NCBI GenBank assembly: GCA_964418325.1
Contig: CAYQLC010000011.1
Span: 1-51,784 of the forward strand
Reading direction: 5' to 3'
Origin: IMCC26077 sp964418325
GTDB lineage: Bacteria > Actinomycetota > Actinomycetes > Nanopelagicales > Nanopelagicaceae
DNA: 51,784 nucleotides
The position numbers and the translations under genes are program-made. The notes beneath the pieces are model-generated. The model ran no database searches. It saw only the letters and a list, made by a program, of their open reading frames with translations, and had not been told where the DNA came from. Within the stretch, counting starts at the first letter, position 1, and the number at the start of each line of letters is the position of its first letter. Below are positions 26,208 through 34,855 of this stretch, piece by piece.

Positions 26208-26639
26208 TTATTGCTTGGGTTTGCGATAAGGATCGCTCTCGCCAGCGTAATTCGCGCCACTTCGTTGAGCATCCAGCTCTAAGTCTCGAGCCGCGCTCTT
26301 CGCAAGAAGATTATCCAGAGTTGCAGCGCTCTCGGGAAGTGCGTCGAGATGAAATTCGATTGTCGGCACTACTCGAAGTCCTAACTCGCGCCCCAAGGTA
26401 GCACGAATGATTCCTTTGGCGCTTTCGAGAGCTACTGCTGAATTCTTCCGCTCTTTCTCATCACCAAGAACCGTGTAAAAAATTGAGGCATTTTGTAAAT
26501 CTCCAGTAACTCGCACATCGGTTATTGTGACAAAGCCAAGTCGAGGGTCTTTGATTTTTCCCTCACAAGTTGCCGCAACTATCTCTTTGATGCGATCGGC
26601 AACCTTGCGGGTACGAAATGAACGAGTGGCTCTGACCAT
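26208..26639 (-). CDS. rbfA: Ribosome-binding factor A
   Basis: 143 aa KH-like fold protein: RTRKVADRIKEIVAATCEGK, KDPRLGFVTITDVRVTGDLQ, ASIFYTVLGDE and RATLGRELGLRVVPTIEFHLD. RbfA assists late 30S maturation at helix 1 of 16S rRNA. The start codon overlaps the infB stop by one base (TAATG), so translation is coupled to IF2. Confidence 0.96.
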   Translation of the reverse strand: MVRATRSFRTRKVADRIKEIVAATCEGKIKDPRLGFVTITDVRVTGDLQNASIFYTVLGDEKERKNSAVALESAKGIIRATLGRELGLRVVPTIEFHLDALPESAATLDNLLAKSAARDLELDAQRSGANYAGESDPYRKPKQ

Positions 26640-29548
26640 TAGGCACGCTTCTTCTCGCGCATCTCATAAACCTCGATGATGTCTCCGCTCTTGATGTCGT
26701 TGTAGGAACCAAGACCGATACCGCACTCGAAACCTTCTTTGACTTCGGTGGCATCATCCTTGAACCGCTTAAGAGAGGCGATGGTGAGATTATTTCCGTG
26801 AACCGTACCTTCGCGGAGAACTCGAGCCTTTGCGTTACGTCGGATAAGACCATCTTTAACCATCGATCCAGCGATATTTCCAAACTTGCTTGATTTGAAG
26901 ACCTCGCGAACTTCTGCCGATCCCAAAACAACCTCTTCGAACTCTGGTTTAAGCAAGCCTTTGAGCGCCTTCTCGACCTCTTCGATTGCTTCATAGATGA
27001 CCGAATAGAAGCGAACCTCTACTCCCTCGCGATCGGCAAAGATCGCTGTTTGTGGTTCGGGTTTGACGTTAAAGCCAATGACGACCGCTGACGATGCAGA
27101 GGCCAAAGTAATATCGCTCTTGGTGATTGCGCCGACGCCACGGTGAATGACACGAAGATCTACCTCGGCGCCAACATCAAGTTGTACCAGAGCATCTTCG
27201 AGAGCTTCAACTGAACCAGCAACGTCGCCCTTGAGGATGAGATTAAGTGTGGTGACTTTAGATTGCTCGAGGAAGTCTTCGAGCGAAACTTTCTTACGAG
27301 CTTTCGCAAGTGCAGCATGTCGCTCTACGGCTTGACGCTTTTCGGCAATCTGGCGCGCAGTGCGATCTTCATCAGCAACCAGGAATGAATCTCCGGCATC
27401 TGGTACCGAGGTAAAGCCAAGTACTTGAACAGGACGAGATGGTCCCGCCGCCTCAATACTCTCACCATGTTCATCGAGCATCGCGCGAACGCGGCCAAAT
27501 GCACCTCCAGCAACAATGGCGTCGCCAACATGAAGAGTTCCGCGTTGTACTAATACCGTTGCGACGGCGCCACGCCCCTTATCAAGGTGCGCTTCTATCG
27601 CAACGCCGCGCGCCTCACCTGCTGCAACGGCACGCAGATCAATTGCAGCATCTGCGGTGAGCAAGATTGAATCAATTAATTCGGGAAGACCCTTACCGGT
27701 CTTTGCAGATACATCAACAAAGAGGGTAGTTCCGCCATATTCCTCGGTGATGAGGTTGTACTCGGTAAGTTGCTGTCTAATTTTTTGAGGATTAGCACCC
27801 TCTTTATCGATCTTGTTCACTGCAACAACTATCGGAACATTTGCAGCCTGTGCGTGATTAAGAGCCTCAATCGTTTGCGGCATCACGCCATCATCAGCGG
27901 CAACAACGAGAACTGCAATATCGGTAACTTTCGCACCTCGAGCACGCATTGCGGTGAATGCCTCGTGACCTGGGGTATCAATAAAGGTAATCGCTCGCTC
28001 AAAACCATCATGCTCGCGATGTATTTGATAGGCACCAATGTGCTGCGTAATTCCACCTGCCTCACCTTTGGCAACTTCGCTCTTACGCAACGCATCAAGA
28101 AGGAGGGTCTTTCCATGATCGACATGGCCCATGACGGTGACTACAGGCGGTCGCGAAGTGAGTTGATCCTCATCAATCTCTGATAATTCTGCATCAAGAT
28201 CGATATCGAAATCTTCGAGCAGCTCTCGATCTTCATCTTCAGGGCTCACTATTTGAATGGTGTAGCCCAGTTCCGATCCCAAAATCGCAAAGGTGTCATC
28301 GTCAACCGATTGAGTTGCAGTGACCATCTCACCGAGATGAAAAAGTGCAGAGACGAGCGCTGCTGCATCCGCATTGATTTTCTCTGCAAAATCCATCAGC
28401 GTGGCGCCGCGACGCATGCGGATAACCGTTGTGCCATCTCCGCGTGGGATTACCGCGCCACCAAGCGTGGGCGCCCGTAAATTATCGATCTCTTCGCGCC
28501 GAGTCTTACGCGATTTCTGTTGGCGATTGGTCTTGCCACCTTTTCCACCACGTCCAAAAGCGCCTCGAGTCTGTCCTGGTCCGCCGCCTCTTGAACTTGG
28601 TCCACCACTTCCACCAGTTCCAGCTGCACCACCAGGGCGTGGGCCACCAAAGCCGCTTCCACTTCGCTGCGGAGCGCCGGCGTAATTACCGCCACCTGCT
28701 CCACCTCTGCCTGCGCCACCATCACGAGGAGGAAATGGTCGCCCACTTGGTACCGAACCTGGTCGTTGACCAAATCCTGGCCGCGCTCCAGGTTGTCCCG
28801 GACGTATTGGCGCACCAGCGCCTGATGGTCGCGGACCACCTGGCCGCCCACCATCTGATGGCATAAAAGGATTGTTTCCACCGCGATGTGGTCGCGGCGC
28901 GCTCGGACGCGGACCACCTGGCGATGAGGTGAAGGGATTATTTCCTGGACGAGCTGGTGGTCTCGGGATATTCNNNNNNNNNNNNNNNNNNNNNNNNNNN
29001 NNNNNNNNNNNNNNNNNNNNNNNNNNNNNNNNNNNNNNNNNNNNNNNNNNNNNNNNNNNNNNNNNNNNNNNNNTATTAGTTGAAGTATTAGTTGGAGTAC
29101 TTGTTGAAGTATTTGTCGGCGGTGCACTCGGACGCGGTGGTTGTACAGGTGGAATTGGTGGCGTCGGACGCGTTGATGTTTCAGTAGGTGTCGCTACAGC
29201 GTTCTGTGCTAAATCTTGTAGATGTGGTGGCACAAGGGGGCCAAGTTCAGCAAGGAGCGCAGAGATCTCATCAGCGCTCGGAGCACCATCACTCTTATCA
29301 CTCTTGCTCGCACTAGCCTTCTTGGTGGCGCTCTTCTTTGCAGCGCTCTTCTTTGCAGGCGCGGGGCTTGCTTCATCGGTGGCAGGTGTTGCATTGGGAT
29401 AGAGGTCGCGGACGCGACGGACAACTGGTGGCTCGAGGGTTGACGAGGCAGATTTAACGAACTCGCCCATCTCCTGCAATTTAGTTAAAAGAGCTTTGCT
29501 CTCTAGACCGAGCTCCTTAGCGAGCTCATATACGCGGACCTTAGCCAC
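26639..29548 (-). CDS. infB: Translation initiation factor IF-2, interrupted by an assembly gap
   Basis: About 969 codons if the 100-N gap is counted at face value. An IF2N domain (KVRVYELAKELGLESKALLT) is followed by Lys/Ala and Pro/Asn/Thr/Ser low-complexity sequence and the gap. A Gly/Pro/Arg-rich segment typical of actinobacterial IF2 follows, then a second IF2N-like domain. The G domain has GHVDHGKT at about 474-481, DTPGHEAFTAMRARG and VNKIDKEGANP, then domains II-IV. It brings fMet-tRNA to the 30S subunit. Translation begins at GTG with a strong AGAGGGAG ribosome binding site. Both halves are in one frame across the gap, but the real residue count is unknown because a 12-bp tandem repeat runs into it. 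Confidence 0.96.
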   Translation of the reverse strand: MAKVRVYELAKELGLESKALLTKLQEMGEFVKSASSTLEPPVVRRVRDLYPNATPATDEASPAPAKKSAAKKSATKKASASKSDKSDGAPSADEISALLAELGPLVPPHLQDLAQNAVATPTETSTRPTPPIPPVQPPRPSAPPTNTSTSTPTNTSTNXXXXXXXXXXXXXXXXXXXXXXXXXXXXXXXXXXNIPRPPARPGNNPFTSSPGGPRPSAPRPHRGGNNPFMPSDGGRPGGPRPSGAGAPIRPGQPGARPGFGQRPGSVPSGRPFPPRDGGAGRGGAGGGNYAGAPQRSGSGFGGPRPGGAAGTGGSGGPSSRGGGPGQTRGAFGRGGKGGKTNRQQKSRKTRREEIDNLRAPTLGGAVIPRGDGTTVIRMRRGATLMDFAEKINADAAALVSALFHLGEMVTATQSVDDDTFAILGSELGYTIQIVSPEDEDRELLEDFDIDLDAELSEIDEDQLTSRPPVVTVMGHVDHGKTLLLDALRKSEVAKGEAGGITQHIGAYQIHREHDGFERAITFIDTPGHEAFTAMRARGAKVTDIAVLVVAADDGVMPQTIEALNHAQAANVPIVVAVNKIDKEGANPQKIRQQLTEYNLITEEYGGTTLFVDVSAKTGKGLPELIDSILLTADAAIDLRAVAAGEARGVAIEAHLDKGRGAVATVLVQRGTLHVGDAIVAGGAFGRVRAMLDEHGESIEAAGPSRPVQVLGFTSVPDAGDSFLVADEDRTARQIAEKRQAVERHAALAKARKKVSLEDFLEQSKVTTLNLILKGDVAGSVEALEDALVQLDVGAEVDLRVIHRGVGAITKSDITLASASSAVVIGFNVKPEPQTAIFADREGVEVRFYSVIYEAIEEVEKALKGLLKPEFEEVVLGSAEVREVFKSSKFGNIAGSMVKDGLIRRNAKARVLREGTVHGNNLTIASLKRFKDDATEVKEGFECGIGLGSYNDIKSGDIIEVYEMREKKRA
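28974..29073. other. Assembly gap of exactly 100 N inside infB
   Basis: Exactly 100 N, the usual placeholder. Unlike the first gap, the flanks are not duplicates. The right edge is a 12-bp tandem repeat, which probably broke the assembly. Confidence 0.97.
29074..29109 (-). repeat. 12-bp tandem repeat in infB running into the gap
   Basis: Three adjacent units on the plus strand, tattagttgaag, tattagttggag and tacttgttgaag, differ at few positions, and a degenerate fourth follows. On the coding strand they give the four-residue Thr/Asn/Ser periodicity TNTS-TSTP-TNTS of the IF2 linker. The first unit abuts the N run, so the copy number is undetermined. Confidence 0.8.
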
Positions 29549-29567
29549 ACTTCTCCCTCTAGTTTGT

Positions 29568-29596
29568 GGCTAGGCGCGTGTTAAACGCGCGTCGCC
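29568..29596 (-). promoter_or_regulatory. Hairpin in the nusA-infB leader, just before the infB ribosome binding site
   Basis: On the minus strand: outer stem GGC/GCC, a 3x3 internal loop, inner stem GCGCGT/ACGCGC and a TTAAC loop. It ends 19 nt before the infB GTG. There is no U-tract, so it is not a classic terminator. It could pause polymerase or tune infB translation. Confidence 0.45.
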
Positions 29597-29675
29597 GCTA
29601 CTGCCTTCTCATTTCAGTCGTACTTCAACAGCGCTCACGCAGAGCGCAGATGAGGATGAGTTGGCTTTCATGGCT

Positions 29676-30629
29676 CTAGCCTACCTCATCGGGATGGATA
29701 TCAATCCGCCAGCCCGTCAATCGAGCCGCCAAACGCGCATTTTGGCCATCTTTTCCGATTGCTAACGAGAGCTGAAAGTCCGGAACCACAACTTTGGCCT
29801 GCTTGCGCTCAGGGTCAACCACTTCACAACTAATCACGCGCGATGGCGCAAGCGCTGCAGCGATAAAAGTCGTTGGATCCTCCGACCAATCTACGATGTC
29901 AATCTTTTCACCATGCAACTCGTTCATCACTGCCTGAACGCGCGCACCCATGGGTCCGATACATGAACCTTTAGGGTTAACCCCAGCACGATGAGCACGC
30001 ACCGCCATCTTGGTGCGCGCACCAGCCTCGCGAGCAATACCCATAATCTCGACCACGCCATTGACTAACTCGGGTACTTCAAGCGCAAAAAGTTTCTTGA
30101 TGAGGTTGGGGTGAGTACGCGAAAGCACAATCTCAGGCCCCTTGTTTCCCTGTCGAACATCAACAATGAGCGCCTTGATTCGATCTCCGTGAGTAAAAGT
30201 TTCTGTTGGTACTTGCTCTTGGAGCGGAATCTTGCCCTCGACCGGCCCAATATTCACAAGTATGACTTTGCTATCACGACCTTGTTGCACCACACCCGAG
30301 ACCAAATCGCCGATAGTGGTTGAGAACTCTTGAACAATCTCGGCATCTTTGACTTCGCGGAGTTTACCTTTGAGCGTCTTTCGAATGACTCCCGTTGCAA
30401 TTCGAGGGAACTCGGGCGGTCCAGCTACAGCAACTTCTTCATCATCGACCATCTTGTAGAGTGACACTTCTCCGGTTTGACGATTCATGCGAGAACGAAC
30501 TCCTGGCTCTGCCTCCTGTAACTCGCTATACCGCTCATCGATTGCTAACTCGATATTCTTAATAAGCTCTTCGACGCCCAACCCATTTGCTTGAGCGAGA
30601 ATTGTCAATGAGGGAATATCAACTGTCAT
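29676..30629 (-). CDS. nusA: Transcription termination/antitermination protein NusA
   Basis: 317 aa, slightly short for the family. The N-terminal RNA-polymerase-binding domain (1-110) is followed by S1 (about 110-185, GDLVSGVVQQGRDSKVILVNIG). Two KH domains follow, with EAGARTKMAVRAHRAGVNPKG, CIGPMGARVQAVMNELHGEKIDIV and FQLSLAIGKDGQNARLAARLTGWRIDI. It lacks the acidic C-terminal repeats of E. coli NusA, as is normal in actinobacteria. It modulates pausing, termination and rRNA antitermination. It overlaps rimP by 4 bp. The ylxR gene often found between nusA and infB is absent; only 127 bp lie there. Confidence 0.97.
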   Translation of the reverse strand: MTVDIPSLTILAQANGLGVEELIKNIELAIDERYSELQEAEPGVRSRMNRQTGEVSLYKMVDDEEVAVAGPPEFPRIATGVIRKTLKGKLREVKDAEIVQEFSTTIGDLVSGVVQQGRDSKVILVNIGPVEGKIPLQEQVPTETFTHGDRIKALIVDVRQGNKGPEIVLSRTHPNLIKKLFALEVPELVNGVVEIMGIAREAGARTKMAVRAHRAGVNPKGSCIGPMGARVQAVMNELHGEKIDIVDWSEDPTTFIAAALAPSRVISCEVVDPERKQAKVVVPDFQLSLAIGKDGQNARLAARLTGWRIDIHPDEVG

Positions 30630-31087
30630 TTGAATTCAATCTCTACCTGAGCACGCGTAATTTCTTCAAGCTGCACTTGAACAACATCGCCTTTTTTCGA
30701 TTCGATTCGCACGCTCTGATCATCTGAACTTTGAATTCGACCACTCGCCTTCGCTCCTGTTTTGAGAACTAGCGAGACTAATCGCCCTTCATTCTTTCTC
30801 CAATGGCGCGGCAAAGTCAGGGGGAAATCTACTCCTGGCGACGAGACCTCAAGGGTGAAAGATTTCTCCCCAAGTATTTCTAAGGCATCTAAAGCAGCGG
30901 AGATGGGTTTTGTTACTGATGTGACCTCATCGAGCGAGAGTCGATCCTTCGGATCTAAGGAATCAACCAGGATGCGGATTACTCGATGTTTACCGGCAGT
31001 AGTTATTTGTAAAGCTTCTAGGAAGAGATTTGCCTCAGAGACGATTGGTGTGATGGCTTCTCGAATTGCGTCATCGATTGCAGTCAT
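30626..31087 (-). CDS. rimP: Ribosome maturation factor RimP
   Basis: 153 aa: an N-terminal alpha/beta domain with HRVIRILVDSLDPKDRLSLDEVTSVTKPISAALD features and LEVSSPGVDFPLTLPRHWRKNEGR, then an SH3-like C-terminal domain (SGRIQSSDDQSVRIESK). It assists 30S assembly. A GGGAGAG ribosome binding site precedes the ATG. It is first of the rimP-nusA-infB unit and 41 bp from proS. Confidence 0.94.
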   Translation of the reverse strand: MTAIDDAIREAITPIVSEANLFLEALQITTAGKHRVIRILVDSLDPKDRLSLDEVTSVTKPISAALDALEILGEKSFTLEVSSPGVDFPLTLPRHWRKNEGRLVSLVLKTGAKASGRIQSSDDQSVRIESKKGDVVQVQLEEITRAQVEIEFK

Positions 31088-31128
31088 GTCACTCTCCCTA
31101 TGAAGTTATGAGAGAAGTCTACCGCAGG

Positions 31129-32859
31129 TTAGAGCGAGTTTACGACCGCCGCAATTTCTGAAGCAGCACTTGCAACAGTGACTTCGCCTTTCGTGTTGGC
31201 CCAGCGATTTCGTACTTCAATCATCCCGTTTGCGAGCCCCTTGCCAACTACGACAATGACAGGAATGCCGATAAGTTCTGCATCTTTGAACTTCACGCCC
31301 GCGCTGGGATCGCGTCGATCATCAAGAAGCACGCGCAGTCCTAGTTGCTCTAATTGATCTCCCAATTCGACTGCTTTAGCAAATGGTTCGTCATCTTTTC
31401 CGGTTGCGATAATGTGGACATCGGCAGGAGCTACTTCGCGCGGCCAGCGCAAACCCATCTCGTCATGAGTCTGTTCAGCAATGGCCGCCACTGCTCGCGA
31501 TATACCGATTCCGTATGAGCCCATAGTGACCACAACGGGTTTGCCATCTTTATCTAAAACAGTTAAGTCAAGACTTTGCGCGTATTTGCGCCCCAATTGA
31601 AAGATATGCCCAATTTCGATTGCCCGATCTAAAACAACAGGGGTGTCACAACGAGGACATTGATCTCCCGCTCTGACTTCAGCCGCTTCAACGTATTGAT
31701 CAATCGTGAAGTCACGCCCTTCGGTGACATAGCGCGCATGCCGGTTGGCCTGATTGGCTCCCGTAATCCAGTGCGAGCCTGGTTGGATGCGCGGATCGGC
31801 GTACAAAGTAATTCCAAAACGTTTGGCATCCTGCGGCCCGACGTAGCCCTTGACTAATTCTTTTCGCTTCGCAAAATCTTCATCATCAAAAAGCCGTAGC
31901 TCCTGAATCCCGGAAAGATTTGCCTGCAATCGCTTGAGATCTACCTCTCTATCCCCCGGCACTAGTACACAAATCGCCTTGCCATCCGCAATCAGCAAAA
32001 TGTTCTTCAACGTATCAGCAGCGGTGATATTTGCCTGATATTTCGAATTCATCACCTCAACGAGCGAATCGATTGTTGGAGTATTTGGGGTGTCAAGAAT
32101 TTCAATCGATGGTGGCACCTCAAATTTCTGTGGCGTTACCTTTGTAGAGATGGCTTCTACATTTGCAGCGAAACCACAGGAGGGGCAGAGAACGTAGGTG
32201 TCTTCACCCGTCTGGCAAGGCGCGAGGAATTCCTCTGAGGCTGATCCACCCATCGCACCTGACATAGCTGAAACGATTGAGTACTTCAAGCCCAAGCGAT
32301 CGAAAGTTTTCACATAAGCATCGCGATGCGCATCGTAGGACTTTTGTAGTCCGGCATCATCAATATCAAATGAATATGAATCCTTCATCACGAATTCTCG
32401 TCCTCGAATGATCCCACTCCGTGGTCGAGTCTCATCACGATACTTGGTTTGAATCTGATAGATAGTTAACGGCAGGTCCTTGTAAGAAGAGTATTCGCCT
32501 TTCACCATCAGAGTGAACATCTCTTCGTGCGTTGGACCTAGAAGGTAATCACCACCGCGGCGATCCTGGAGTCTAAAAAGATCTGGCCCATACTCACTCC
32601 ATCGGTTTGTTGATTCATACGGCTCTTTCGGGAGTAGGGCAGGAAAGTGCACCTCTTGAAAGCCAGCTCTATCCATCTCTTCTCGAACGATTCGTTCGAT
32701 ATTGCGCAATGTGATGTAACCCAGCGGAAGCCACGAGTAAATTCCCGCTGCTATTCGACGGATGTATCCGGCGCGCACCAGAAGTTTGTGACTAGCAACC
32801 TCAGCATCGGCTGGATCGTCACGAAGGGTACGCAAGAAGAGGCTCGACATCCGAAGCAT
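31129..32859 (-). CDS. proS: Prolyl-tRNA synthetase
   Basis: 576 aa bacterial-type ProRS with the editing (INS) domain between motifs 2 and 3. Landmarks are AGIYSWLPLGYITLRNIERI (motif 1 region), LGPTHEEMFTLMVKGEYSSY, QTKYRDETRPRSGIIRGREF (motif 2) and SYGIGISRAVAAIAEQTHDE (motif 3), followed by the C-terminal anticodon-binding domain. It charges tRNA-Pro and hydrolyses mis-charged alanine. TAGGCT ends 6 nt before the ATG without an evident ribosome binding site. The next upstream gene, the GNAT protein, ends 14 bp away. Confidence 0.98.
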   Translation of the reverse strand: MLRMSSLFLRTLRDDPADAEVASHKLLVRAGYIRRIAAGIYSWLPLGYITLRNIERIVREEMDRAGFQEVHFPALLPKEPYESTNRWSEYGPDLFRLQDRRGGDYLLGPTHEEMFTLMVKGEYSSYKDLPLTIYQIQTKYRDETRPRSGIIRGREFVMKDSYSFDIDDAGLQKSYDAHRDAYVKTFDRLGLKYSIVSAMSGAMGGSASEEFLAPCQTGEDTYVLCPSCGFAANVEAISTKVTPQKFEVPPSIEILDTPNTPTIDSLVEVMNSKYQANITAADTLKNILLIADGKAICVLVPGDREVDLKRLQANLSGIQELRLFDDEDFAKRKELVKGYVGPQDAKRFGITLYADPRIQPGSHWITGANQANRHARYVTEGRDFTIDQYVEAAEVRAGDQCPRCDTPVVLDRAIEIGHIFQLGRKYAQSLDLTVLDKDGKPVVVTMGSYGIGISRAVAAIAEQTHDEMGLRWPREVAPADVHIIATGKDDEPFAKAVELGDQLEQLGLRVLLDDRRDPSAGVKFKDAELIGIPVIVVVGKGLANGMIEVRNRWANTKGEVTVASAASEIAAVVNSL

Positions 32860-32865
32860 GGCGGA

Positions 32866-32871
32866 AGCCTA
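32866..32871 (-). promoter_or_regulatory. Probable -10 element of a leaderless promoter for proS
   Basis: On the minus strand TAGGCT ends 6 nt before the proS ATG, between the stop of the GNAT gene and proS. It fits TANNNT. Confidence 0.45.
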
Positions 32872-32873
32872 CT

Positions 32874-33680
32874 TCAGAGAAATATTGAGGCGAACTCTCC
32901 CACTTCGACAAACCCTACTTTTTTATAGCTCGCACGCGCTGAGAGGTTGAAATCATTGACGTACAAGCAGGCTCGCGGTGCGAATTTTCTTGAAAATCGA
33001 AGCGCACTTGCCATGCCGCGTGAACCAATCCCGCGTCCTCGATGTGCTGGCGGAACCCACACCCCATGAATCTGCAAGGCACCCGCACCGATCGCACCAA
33101 CATCTGCTTTAAAAAGTATCTCATCGCCCTCACGTCGTATGAAGGTTCGTTCTTGCTCGATTAACTCCAAGGCTCGCGCTCGAAAATCGGTGCGATTAGG
33201 GGGCTCGCCCACTTCGCCGATAAACATATCTATCCCAGCAACTATCACTAATTCAAGATCAGTTGCTGTTGCCAAGCGCACCTCAGGATCAGGTGAAATC
33301 AAAGGCTCGGTTCTTATGGAGAGTAAAGGTTGTCTCTGACGAATCAATCGAGCTCGAGGGAGAAGAAATTTGATTAATTCCCATAATGCGAAAACGTTCT
33401 CTGCTTCGCCAACTATGGAGGAGAAAGTGACTGCTCGAGATTTAATGTAGTCCGCGGTGGCAAAGAGCGCTGCTCTGGTCGTAAAACTAGGCAGGAGATT
33501 TGCACCTATATATGTAACGCCTTCGACTCCGTACTGGCTGCGATAAATAAGCGCTTCACTTCGAGAGCGCTCATGAAGGGCTTGGAGGCGTGATGCGAGA
33601 AAGCAATGTGCCTCAGGTTTGCGCTCAAGATATTCGAGAACATCCGCGGGAATACTTGAAGAGTTGAGAATTTGCAGCAC
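32874..33680 (-). CDS. GNAT-family acetyltransferase with N-terminal DUF4081-type domain
   Basis: 268 aa. An N-terminal DUF4081-like half (VLEYLERKPEAHCFLASRL to about 120) is joined to a GNAT domain. The acetyl-CoA loop is VPPAHRGRGIGSRGMASALRF, and the C-terminal LYVNDFNLSARASYKKVGF motif is typical. Orthologues sit next to ispG-rip1-dxr in many actinobacteria, Mycobacterium included, with unknown substrate. It starts at GTG only 2 bp after the ispG stop, so it is cotranscribed with isoprenoid genes. Confidence 0.88.
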   Translation of the reverse strand: MLQILNSSSIPADVLEYLERKPEAHCFLASRLQALHERSRSEALIYRSQYGVEGVTYIGANLLPSFTTRAALFATADYIKSRAVTFSSIVGEAENVFALWELIKFLLPRARLIRQRQPLLSIRTEPLISPDPEVRLATATDLELVIVAGIDMFIGEVGEPPNRTDFRARALELIEQERTFIRREGDEILFKADVGAIGAGALQIHGVWVPPAHRGRGIGSRGMASALRFSRKFAPRACLYVNDFNLSARASYKKVGFVEVGEFASIFL

Positions 33681-33682
33681 GT

Positions 33683-34822
33683 TTATCGAACTTCGACTAC
33701 TGGCGCTCCGGAATTCTCCATCTCTTCGGCAAGGCGCATCGCTTCTTCAATGAGCACCTCGACAATCTGAGCCTCGGGTACCGTCTTGATCACTTCACCC
33801 TTAACGAAAATCTGTCCCTTTCCATTACCCGACGCAACGCCAAGATCTGCCTCGCGTGCCTCTCCAGGTCCATTGACTACACAGCCCATCACGGCGACGC
33901 GAAGTGGCACGGTCATTCCCTCTAACCCCGCCTGAACTTTCTCGGCGAGGGTATAGACATCAACCTGTGCTCGGCCGCAGGAAGGACACGAGACAATTTC
34001 GAGCTTACGTTGTCGAAGGTTGAGCGATTCCAAAATGGAGATACCAACCTTCACCTCTTCGACAGGTGGGGCTGAGAGTGAGACGCGAATAGTGTCGCCA
34101 ATGCCCTCAGCTAAGAGCACCCCAAAAGCAACTGCCGATTTGATTGTTCCTTGAAAGAGTGGACCGGCTTCGGTAACTCCAAGGTGTAGTGGGTAATCGC
34201 ATTTGCTGGCAAGAAGGCGATAGGCCTGCACCATCGTGACCGGGTCGTGATGCTTAACTGAAATCTTGATGTCAGTAAAACCATGCTCTTCGAATAAGGA
34301 ACATTCCCAGAGCGCAGATTCGACGAGCGCCTCTGGCGTGGCCTTGCCGTACTTCTTTAGCAGACGTGGATCGAGCGAACCCGCATTAACGCCAATCCGA
34401 ATAGGAATTCCAGCGTCACCTGCTGCCTTTGCTACCTCTTTTACTTTGTCATCAAATTGTTTGATATTTCCTGGATTGACGCGAACGCCAGCGCAGCCGG
34501 CATCGATAGCAGCGAAGATGTACTTAGGTTGGAAGTGAATATCTGCAACTACTGGAATCTGAGATTTCTTGGCGATTGCGGCGAGCGCATCGGCATCGTC
34601 TTGACTAGGTACTGCCACTCGAACAATCTGACATCCAGAGGCGGTGAGCTCGGCAATTTGCTGAAGGGTGGAATTGACATCGGCGGTCAACGTTGTGGTC
34701 ATCGATTGGACGCTCACTGGAGCGCCACCACCAACGAGTACAGAACCGAGTTTTATCTGTCGGGTCTTACGTCGAGGTGCTAGCGGGGCCGGCAGCGGCG
34801 CGGGCATTCCCAGATCGACCAT
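33683..34822 (-). CDS. ispG: (E)-4-hydroxy-3-methylbut-2-enyl-diphosphate synthase IspG (GcpE)
   Basis: 379 aa. An N-terminal TIM barrel (VQSMTTTLTADVNSTLQQI, ADIHFQPKYIFAAIDAG, GVNAGSLDPRLLKKYG) is joined to the Fe-S domain with C279, C282 (SCPSCGR) and C314 (MGCVVNGPGE, E321). It converts MEcPP to HMBPP late in the MEP pathway. dxr, an early MEP enzyme, is two genes upstream. It lies 33 bp after rip1. A weak -10-like CAAGAT is 6 nt before the ATG. Confidence 0.97.
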   Translation of the reverse strand: MVDLGMPAPLPAPLAPRRKTRQIKLGSVLVGGGAPVSVQSMTTTLTADVNSTLQQIAELTASGCQIVRVAVPSQDDADALAAIAKKSQIPVVADIHFQPKYIFAAIDAGCAGVRVNPGNIKQFDDKVKEVAKAAGDAGIPIRIGVNAGSLDPRLLKKYGKATPEALVESALWECSLFEEHGFTDIKISVKHHDPVTMVQAYRLLASKCDYPLHLGVTEAGPLFQGTIKSAVAFGVLLAEGIGDTIRVSLSAPPVEEVKVGISILESLNLRQRKLEIVSCPSCGRAQVDVYTLAEKVQAGLEGMTVPLRVAVMGCVVNGPGEAREADLGVASGNGKGQIFVKGEVIKTVPEAQIVEVLIEEAMRLAEEMENSGAPVVEVR

Positions 34823-34855
34823 GGCTCTATCTTGCCGTACCGAGCAGGAATCTGC

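Noticed and set aside
28450..29127. Second minus-strand open frame through the Gly/Pro-rich part of infB
   Set aside because: A shifted frame of the infB low-complexity region crossing the N gap. It gives a His/Val/Gln-rich nonsense protein, while the infB frame is unambiguous.
29609..29671. 20-codon open frame (MKANSSSSALCVSAVEVRLK) between nusA and infB
   Set aside because: It could be a leader peptide or a ylxR remnant, but it has no clear ribosome binding site, no YlxR motif and could arise by chance.
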